DNA of 11,634 bases. Source: JBELHO01 sp042091375 (GTDB taxonomy: Bacteria; Pseudomonadota; Gammaproteobacteria; Enterobacterales; Alteromonadaceae). The position numbers and the translations under genes are program-made. A model generated the notes under the pieces. It worked only from the letters and a program-made list of their open reading frames with translations. It did not search any database and was not told the DNA's origin. Positions 6,657 through 11,634 of this stretch are shown piece by piece (within the stretch, counting starts at the first letter, position 1; every line of letters starts with the position of its first letter). The stretch spans positions 1 through 11,634 of the forward strand of contig JBELHO010000074.1 of assembly GCA_042091375.1 (NCBI GenBank), read 5' to 3'.

Positions 6657-7455
6657 TTATTCATAAATTTTAGGTGGTAAATCATTGAGTGACTCATGTG
6701 GTCGCTCATAATTATATTCTTCCATCCAACTATCAATGATTTTTCGCACTTCAGTCAACGACTTAAACAAATAACAACCTAAGACTTCAATACGATAAGT
6801 CCGATTAAACCGCTCAATAAATGCGTTTTGTGTTGGTTTGCCTGGCTTTATAAAGTCCAGTTTGACTGCATGCTTTTCAGCCCATAGCTCTAGGGCATGA
6901 GAGATGAAATCAGGACCATCATTTTGCTTTAAACGTTTCGGATAGCCTCGATAAGCTAAAATACTGTTAAGCACACGAATGATACGTGGTGCTGGCATGC
7001 CCGTATTTATTTCAATGGCTAATAGCTCACGATTATAATCATCAATCACGCTAAAGGTTTTAAACGACCTGCCACAGCTTAAGCTGTCGTGCATGAAATC
7101 CATATACCAACAGTCATTACTGATTGTTTACAGTTAAAAGCTCTGGCTCTCGAGTTGACCGTCGTTGTTTATGCTTAAGACATAAGTTCAGTTTCAATCC
7201 TCAGTAAACACGATAGACCCGCTTGTGATCCTTGCTATGGCTAAGGAACCTCAACCGCTTAAACATTTTCCGAAAACATATCGAGGATATTTGGGGGCTA
7301 AGTTAGCCAACGCATAAATAATGACGATATCATCCACCAACTTCGGTTGATAGTAGTACGTGCATCGACTGATACTAAATGCCTGACATGCTAACACAAC
7401 ACCTAACCCAAGCTGCACATTCGCATATTGGGCTAGCCGCTTTCGCTCTTATGGC
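6657..7455 (-). pseudogene. IS3-family orfB (DDE transposase), disrupted
   Basis: The N-terminal part is readable from just after the orfA stop (LAQYANVQLGLGVVLACQAF, then YYYQPKL, LAPKYPRY). A one-base loss in an A-run near 7270 shifts the frame, a TGA interrupts it at 7201-7203 where relatives have a Cys codon (HKRVYRVY then stop), and another shift occurs near 7120. The catalytic core is then open from 7103 to 6657 (148 residues): MDFMHD, then NDGPDF, then FIERFNR and the tail YERPHESL. By the D(35)E spacing rule the second catalytic aspartate position is held by Asn, the pair reading ND where relatives read DN. The protein is therefore very likely inactive. Confidence 0.85.
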
Positions 7456-7723
7456 TTATCAGCTTTTTTGAAAACGTGTTTAAGCGCCATGTTTTGCAAA
7501 CTGACGTCAGTAAAAATTTTCTTGAGCTTTTTGTTCTCTTCTTTTAATGCTTTTAGACAAGCTAAACCAGATTGTTCCATGCCGCCGTATTGGGATTTCC
7601 ATTTATAATAGGTACTTTGACCAACTCCATACTTGCGGCATAGCTCAGGCTCTGTCAGAGTGCCTGTTTCACCTTCTGTTAATACGGCAAATAATTTGCT
7701 TGCGTGAATCGTGCTTTTTTCAT
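7456..7723 (-). pseudogene. IS3-family orfA (helix-turn-helix), frameshifted
   Basis: The ATG at 7723 has a good ribosome site (GGAG, 7 nt upstream) and starts MKKARFTQ. The frame then closes after 14 codons. A one-base shift near 7700 restores the expected OrfA: FAVLTEGETGTLTEPELCRK, then YYKWKSQYGGME and a leucine-zipper-like lysine-rich stretch ALKEENKKLKK, ending at 7456. The coding span of 268 bp is not a multiple of three, which confirms a single small indel. Confidence 0.85.
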
Positions 7724-7781
7724 TGTTTATCTCCGTTAAGTTACTTTAACGGAAAGACTCTATTAATGCGATTCTTATTTT

Positions 7782-7798
7782 ATGGGAGGGTTACAACA
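7782..7798 (-). repeat. Terminal inverted repeat of the IS3-family element, orfA side
   Basis: Minus-strand TGTTGTAACCCTCCCAT lies 58 nt before the orfA start and matches the other end at 14 of 17 positions. Confidence 0.75.
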
Positions 7799-7814
7799 TG
7801 TTCACTCAATATTT

Positions 7815-8068
7815 TTATATTTTTTCCAGACCACTAAGTAAGGATAGTGGTTGATAAATTGGATAGTAATATTGATTAGCAATTAAAATAAGACCTAAAT
7901 CTAATCCTCTACTTTTATTAGAATGAATGATTGGAATACCACTTTTTTTCTTCAGTCCAGCTGCGTTATTATCCGTAAAAGAACAATATTAAAAACACCC
8001 TTTTCTTATTAATAAATTCTAAATGCGATATAGTCACCTTTCACTATACCAAAAATCATTATGTCCAT
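7815..8068 (-). pseudogene. Decayed small Rossmann-type nucleotide-binding protein
   Basis: Joining frames gives a coherent protein of about 84 residues. It starts at 8068 with GAGGGT as ribosome site and reads MDIMIFGIVKGDYIAFRIY, then hits two consecutive TAA codons (8011-8006). It continues EKGVFNIV, loses one base near 7982, and resumes FTDNNAAGLKKKSGIPIIHS, then LILIANQYYYPIYQPL, to a TAA at 7815. The order of an IFG-x-x-K start, a GF-x-DNN strand end, a G-(I)-P-(I/V) turn and a ILIA-x-x-YY strand is that of the Rossmann-like domain often found in polysaccharide-cluster proteins. It begins 44 nt after the methyltransferase stop, so it was probably the next gene in that operon. At least two stops and one frameshift mean it is dead. 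The family assignment is by pattern only. Confidence 0.6.
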
Positions 8069-8112
8069 TTCACCCTCTAATGTTCGAAATATTACAAGGC
8101 ACAAATTAGCAG

Positions 8113-8772
8113 CTAAGGAATAAACCAATAAAAGTCACCTTCATAGCCAATTTTATTAAAAAAGGCTTTCCAGTCGTCTACATGCTTAATAGTTTTAGCC
8201 GTTAAAGCCCATTGCATCATACGCGCTTTTTCTTCGTCATTTCGATAAGCGTCAACAGTGATGAAGCATTTACCTTTACTTACACGCTGAATTTCCAATA
8301 ATGCTTGTGCGCATTCATCTTCAACTAAATTGTGCACAGTATTAATTGAAAAAACCACATCAAATGTATTGTCAGCGAATGGTAATGATTTAGCATTGCC
8401 AAATTGTAAATACGGTTTTACTTCTTCTTTGGCATTTTCAAGCGCGTACGTTGAAACATCAAGCCCGGTAACGTTTATACCCGGAATTAACTCTTGCATG
8501 TCGTACAACATAAAACCTTTAGCACAACCTACATCGAGTACTTTTGAATCAGCTGATAACTTAAAATAGCGCTGAAGGTCTGGAATTACTGGCTGCCAAA
8601 AACGAGGAAAGTAATAAAACCCTCCGTAGCCGTATGTTCTATCACCATCAAAAAAGTCTCTACCGTATTGACGAGCAATTTCTCTATCTTGTTCTGTGAT
8701 TACTTCCGATCGTTCCGCGGTATTTCTTTTTGCTTTTGGGTAGTTAGCAAGTAAATCTATTTCTTGTCCCAT
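8113..8772 (-). CDS. Class I SAM-dependent methyltransferase
   Basis: A 219-residue cytoplasmic methyltransferase of the Rossmann class. SAM-binding motif I is VLDVGCAKG (78-86), the acidic residue at the end of the second strand is Asp105 in VTGLDVS, motif II-like LPFADNTFDVVFSINTVHNL is at 130-149, and a further strand reads KCFITVDAY (168-176). The N-terminal 70 residues carry an aromatic stretch (YGYGGFYYFPRFWQ, 47-60) that may shape the acceptor site. The ATG has AGGG about 8 nt upstream. It follows the larger methyltransferase by 18 nt in the same operon, so a sugar or glycan acceptor is likely. Whether it methylates oxygen, nitrogen or a carboxyl group cannot be told. Confidence 0.85.
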   Translation of the reverse strand: MGQEIDLLANYPKAKRNTAERSEVITEQDREIARQYGRDFFDGDRTYGYGGFYYFPRFWQPVIPDLQRYFKLSADSKVLDVGCAKGFMLYDMQELIPGINVTGLDVSTYALENAKEEVKPYLQFGNAKSLPFADNTFDVVFSINTVHNLVEDECAQALLEIQRVSKGKCFITVDAYRNDEEKARMMQWALTAKTIKHVDDWKAFFNKIGYEGDFYWFIP

Positions 8773-8790
8773 TTTGACACCCTATTTTTT

Positions 8791-10011
8791 TTATTCAGTA
8801 ACTTCAAACCACGATTTTTTAATGAAGCTCAAGTATTGTTGGCCTCGCCCAAACCATGGAGAAAACTTGGGCAAGTGAGTATTAAATTTACCCCCTTGAC
8901 TCCAACAGCTTAATTCTTGCTTTAACTCTTGAATAGACAAACTAGTTTCATTTGAATATTTGTCTGTTAACTTTTCCAAAACCGATAGGCTTTCATTGAC
9001 CAAGCTCACAACCGTTTTTAAAGTTGATGGATAATCAGCAACCGCTACCTTATCTAAAAGGAAAATATTGTTCATAATATCATTAGCGATCTTAGCGACT
9101 GCATCACCAAATTCAGCAGTTTGCTCTGGATAAACCATTCGGTAATCAAGCATGTTATGAATTTGGCAAGAAAAAAGCTTGCTCGTTCTTTCATTATAAT
9201 TTCGATTATCACCATGAATATCTTTATACCAACGCCAATCAGTTATAGTTTGAGGTGAGCTTCCATATATATCAAAATTTTCGGATAGGGTATTAATCGC
9301 TTGGATGATAGATAATGGTTTACCGAATAACGGCTGTAAAATATTGTCATGTACCCAATCATCCACATTGCGAGACATTCCCTCTAAGTGACTAAGTTGT
9401 TCAGTAAAAAACGGTCTCAGGGTATCAAGTACATCGGTTATGTTAAGTAGTGAAATATGGGCATTATTTTCATTACTTAAGTTATCTGATAATATTAACC
9501 GGGCAATAAGTCTTCTCAAAACTTCACTTAGGTATGAAATCGCATCAGAACTAGTGATCAATAATAAGCCACCAGGCTTTACAAAATTTGAGAGTTTCAA
9601 CAAAAATGCTTCAGGGTCATTTTGCCAAGGTATCGTCCCTTCACAGCAAACCAAGTCGAACTTTCTATCTGTTTCAAAATCCCAAAAATTACTTTGAATA
9701 ACATTTATATTTGAACAATCTTCAAAATGTTCTTGAAGGTTCCTCTCGGTTTCTTCACAGCTTTTGGGATTACCATCCAATAAAACATAATTTTCAGGAG
9801 CAAAACTATTAGTAAACAAAGCATTATGTCCTGTTCCTGGCCCTACTTCTAAAATATCCCTTCCTTTAATGAGTGCTGATGGAAGGCCGCATTGTCGATA
9901 TAACGCATTCCTTCGCTGAAAATGTTTATTTAAATCACTCACATCTTGTGCAACCGGTGATATATTATGCGCTTTATAATAATCAAGAAATGCCTGTTGA
10001 CTCTTGCTCAT
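8791..10011 (-). CDS. Class I SAM-dependent methyltransferase with long C-terminal region
   Basis: A 406-residue protein. The N-terminal half is a methyltransferase: a leading FLDYYKAHNISPVAQDV stretch (8-24) and NALYRQCGLP (35-44), SAM motif I ILEVGPGTG (53-61), an acidic residue in LLDGNP (Asp79) and FDLVCCEG (118-125), then KPGGLLLITSSD. From about residue 160 to the end there is a mostly helical stretch with a WVHDN (224-228) and several Trp and Tyr residues and no domain I recognise. It may bind the acceptor. The ATG lies in a TAATG junction with the upstream gene and has GAGG 7 nt upstream. The N-terminal pattern is one I associate with methyltransferases of polysaccharide loci. The substrate is unknown. 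Confidence 0.8.
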   Translation of the reverse strand: MSKSQQAFLDYYKAHNISPVAQDVSDLNKHFQRRNALYRQCGLPSALIKGRDILEVGPGTGHNALFTNSFAPENYVLLDGNPKSCEETERNLQEHFEDCSNINVIQSNFWDFETDRKFDLVCCEGTIPWQNDPEAFLLKLSNFVKPGGLLLITSSDAISYLSEVLRRLIARLILSDNLSNENNAHISLLNITDVLDTLRPFFTEQLSHLEGMSRNVDDWVHDNILQPLFGKPLSIIQAINTLSENFDIYGSSPQTITDWRWYKDIHGDNRNYNERTSKLFSCQIHNMLDYRMVYPEQTAEFGDAVAKIANDIMNNIFLLDKVAVADYPSTLKTVVSLVNESLSVLEKLTDKYSNETSLSIQELKQELSCWSQGGKFNTHLPKFSPWFGRGQQYLSFIKKSWFEVTE

Positions 10012-11180
10012 TAAGCAACCTCTTTTTTATTATTTATGAAACTATCAAGGTGATACTTTAAATCATTAACACTTGGCGTTAACCACTTGACTTTTTGAGT
10101 AGCTAATGTAAAAAATGGAGATTCTTCCCCTAATTTTTCATTAAAGTATGCAGCGGCTTCTTGCGCACAAGATTCGCCTTGAAATAGAAAATAAGGTGTT
10201 TGAGTAAACATGGCAAACATGGCTGGCCCGCTTATTCCGCCCATAAACAAATCACTGTGCTGAATTGCACTTAGTTCATCAATCAAACCTAAACCGTAGT
10301 GCTTTAAAATCACTACATTATGGCAGCTATATAGTTTTCGTGTGAACTCAGCAAGCCGGCCGACAACAATAAAAACTACGTTAGGATGTTTTTTCGTCGA
10401 TTGATTAATAAATTCAAGCCATACATCTTGGTCTGCATCACGATATAGTGCACCGCCATGCTGACTGTGTATTTCTTTAGACCGTTGACGGATGTGCACA
10501 GTAACAAAAATACTGTCAGGCTTAAATCCAAACAACAATTCGTCTTTTAATGGGCTTTCGCTTTTCAATTGACGAAACCTAGGCACACTTTTATGCTTAT
10601 CAAAATAAGCTTTAATATTTTTAAAATCCCCTATAAAGGGCTGCTGTTGATTTAGTTCATCGTTATATTCATTAAGTGTCGGCGTGCTATCTATACTGTG
10701 ATAATTCCATACTAATAGCGTTTTTTCTATTTGCTCTCTAGAGCGAATAAGGTGCACATTACGCACTATTGGACAAAAGCTAAATGCTGGTAATAACTCA
10801 AATAAGTATTTTTCAAAGTTTAGGGTGCCAATGTAAGGCTGTATAGCACTTGCCGGCCTCTCAGGCGTTGCTATGAGATAAATATCTAACCATTTCTTAT
10901 CTTGCCTTTCTGCTTTAACTGTCCAATCTATTAAAGTGGTTAAAATATCACCTAGTGCATACGGTCTAGCGGCAAAATCCCAAATAACAGGTAAGACATC
11001 ATTCTGGTAGTCTTTTTCAACCTCACTTAATTGATACTGAACTTTATCCTTTGCATTATCAACAGCATTAATTCGGCGACTGCCGCCAGCTCGACCTGAA
11101 AAATAGTAAATAAGTAATTCAAGCAGTGGAGAGTTTATTGATGTATGTTTTTTTATCAGACGAAAAAGCTTTACTAACAT
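10011..11180 (-). CDS. Glycosyltransferase-like protein (GT-B-type C-terminal half), function uncertain
   Basis: A 389-residue protein without signal peptide, though residues 1-28 are basic then hydrophobic and could touch the membrane. The C-terminal half looks like a GT-B donor domain: a strand leading to VTVHIRQR (226-233), YRDAD (246-250), VVFIVVGRL (268-276), and DLFMGGISGPAMFA (310-323), which recalls the acidic residue plus SGP loop in a family of polysaccharide-locus glycosyltransferases (TIGR04372-like). The N-terminal half has DFAARPYALGDIL (68-80) and no motif I know. Its ATG is 21 nt after the epimerase stop, with only a weak AGG about 13 nt upstream. Its stop overlaps the next ATG by one base. 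Sugar donor and acceptor cannot be predicted. Confidence 0.5.
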   Translation of the reverse strand: MLVKLFRLIKKHTSINSPLLELLIYYFSGRAGGSRRINAVDNAKDKVQYQLSEVEKDYQNDVLPVIWDFAARPYALGDILTTLIDWTVKAERQDKKWLDIYLIATPERPASAIQPYIGTLNFEKYLFELLPAFSFCPIVRNVHLIRSREQIEKTLLVWNYHSIDSTPTLNEYNDELNQQQPFIGDFKNIKAYFDKHKSVPRFRQLKSESPLKDELLFGFKPDSIFVTVHIRQRSKEIHSQHGGALYRDADQDVWLEFINQSTKKHPNVVFIVVGRLAEFTRKLYSCHNVVILKHYGLGLIDELSAIQHSDLFMGGISGPAMFAMFTQTPYFLFQGESCAQEAAAYFNEKLGEESPFFTLATQKVKWLTPSVNDLKYHLDSFINNKKEVA

Positions 11181-11201
11181 AACGAGAAGACCTAAGTATG
11201 A

Positions 11202-11634
11202 CTAGGAGGTTGGGTTAAAATTGGCATAAGTGTCATCGCGTTCAGAAATTATTAAGTTTTCTTTCAACGGCCAATCAATTAAAAATGCACTATCATTCCA
11301 ACGAACACCACAGGTGTGCTCTTCACTATACTTTCCTGATAACATATAATAAGAAATGACAGTTTCGTCATCAAGCGTTTGAAATCCATGAGCAAATCCT
11401 TCAGGAACATAAATCATAACATTGTCTGTTGCTGAAAGTTCTACAGTAAACGACTGTTGATAACTTGTCGACTCTGGTCTTAAATCAATAATAACATCAA
11501 ACAACTTTCCCTGCGTACAGCGTATTAATTTAACTTCAGCATAAGGTTTTTTTTGAAAATGCATTCCTCTTAGTGTGCCTTTGTGTTTATTAAAAGATTC
11601 ACTTGTTTGTGATATGGAATGTTTTAAGCCTTGA
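11202..11634 (-). CDS. rfbC: dTDP-4-dehydrorhamnose 3,5-epimerase-family protein (RmlC-like), 5' end outside the window
   Basis: A cupin-fold sugar-nucleotide epimerase. The frame is open through the window edge, and the 143 residues visible correspond to the C-terminal three quarters of a roughly 180-residue RmlC, so the Met at 11564 (in LRGMHFQ) is internal and not the start. Numbering from the first full codon in the window: catalytic His25 in GMHFQ, Lys35 in AEVKL, PEGFAHGFQTL (78-88) and Tyr96 in the VISYYML strand, followed by RWNDSAFLIDWPL (111-123). The His, Lys and Tyr spacings (10 and about 70) match RmlC, so the enzyme should be active. It would epimerise C3 and/or C5 of a 4-keto nucleotide sugar. 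RmlC homologues in Campylobacter capsule loci act on GDP-keto-heptoses, so a heptose substrate is possible. Confidence 0.88.
   Translation of the reverse strand, partial: QGLKHSISQTSESFNKHKGTLRGMHFQKKPYAEVKLIRCTQGKLFDVIIDLRPESTSYQQSFTVELSATDNVMIYVPEGFAHGFQTLDDETVISYYMLSGKYSEEHTCGVRWNDSAFLIDWPLKENLIISERDDTYANFNPTS

Larger units (their letters stand above)
6603..7798 (-). mobile_element. Decayed IS3-family insertion sequence (IS407/IS51-like group), about 1196 bp
   Basis: Both ends are visible as an imperfect inverted repeat that starts TGTTG and matches at 14 of 17 positions. Between them lie, on the minus strand, an orfA with a helix-turn-helix and an orfB with a DDE integrase core, the normal IS3 layout and length. 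Both reading frames are broken, so the element is not autonomous. The bases flanking the two ends (TGC before 6603, TGT after 7798) do not give a convincing target duplication, consistent with a deletion or recombination after insertion. The group name is from the look of the OrfA and OrfB proteins only. Confidence 0.85.

Noticed and set aside
7547..7837. Plus-strand open frame over the orfA end of the IS element
   Set aside because: It runs antisense to the recognisable OrfA and across the IS end, and its protein resembles nothing.
7831..7850. Hairpin CCACTA-N8-TAGTGG as a terminator
   Set aside because: It lies inside the readable tail of the Rossmann pseudogene, its stem is only 6 bp, and no T-run follows on either strand.
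11202..11564. A complete 120-residue epimerase starting at 11564
   Set aside because: The frame continues upstream to the window edge with clear RmlC-family residues (KGTLRG before MHFQ), so the Met is internal.

Overview
The window is part of a surface-polysaccharide (O-antigen or capsule) biosynthesis locus, probably from an AT-rich, marine-type gammaproteobacterium. That host guess rests on base composition, protein style and the IS3 and IS21 family debris; no phylogenetic marker is present. Apart from one gene, all intact genes lie on the minus strand.

Left block, positions 130-5347, minus strand, read from right to left. Five genes are packed with 1-14 nt overlaps: E1-alpha and E1-beta subunits of a thiamine-diphosphate (ThDP) enzyme, a B12-binding-type radical SAM protein, a heptose-1-phosphate guanylyltransferase (HddC-like) and a heptose-7-phosphate kinase (HddA-like, GHMP family). 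A sedoheptulose-7-phosphate isomerase-like gene (GmhA-like, 5574-6134) is divergent from them across a 226-bp AT-rich promoter region. GmhA, HddA and HddC are three of the four steps from sedoheptulose 7-phosphate to GDP-D-glycero-D-manno-heptose. The GmhB phosphatase is not in the window.

Middle block, positions 6135-8112. This is a mobile-element scar. It holds a possible 3' gene remnant, the C-terminal end of an IS21-type IstB ATPase with repeated terminal motifs, a complete but decayed IS3-family element (6603-7798, 17-bp imperfect terminal repeats, frameshifted orfA and orfB), and a pseudogene of a small Rossmann-type protein that was once the next gene of the right-hand operon.

Right block, positions 8113-11634, minus strand. 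A dTDP-4-dehydrorhamnose 3,5-epimerase-family gene (its 5' end lies beyond the window) is followed by a glycosyltransferase-like gene and two SAM-dependent methyltransferases, spaced -1 to +21 nt apart.

How the genes may work together (inference): GmhA, HddA and HddC make a nucleotide-activated heptose. The E1 pair has no lipoyl E2 or E3 partner in view, so it may act as a carboligase that adds a two-carbon branch to a keto-sugar, as proposed for paired E1 homologues in eurekanate and aldgarose biosynthesis. The radical SAM enzyme, the epimerase and the methyltransferases would tailor the sugar or glycan. No convincing rho-independent terminator, ops/JUMPstart element, tRNA or CRISPR array was seen.
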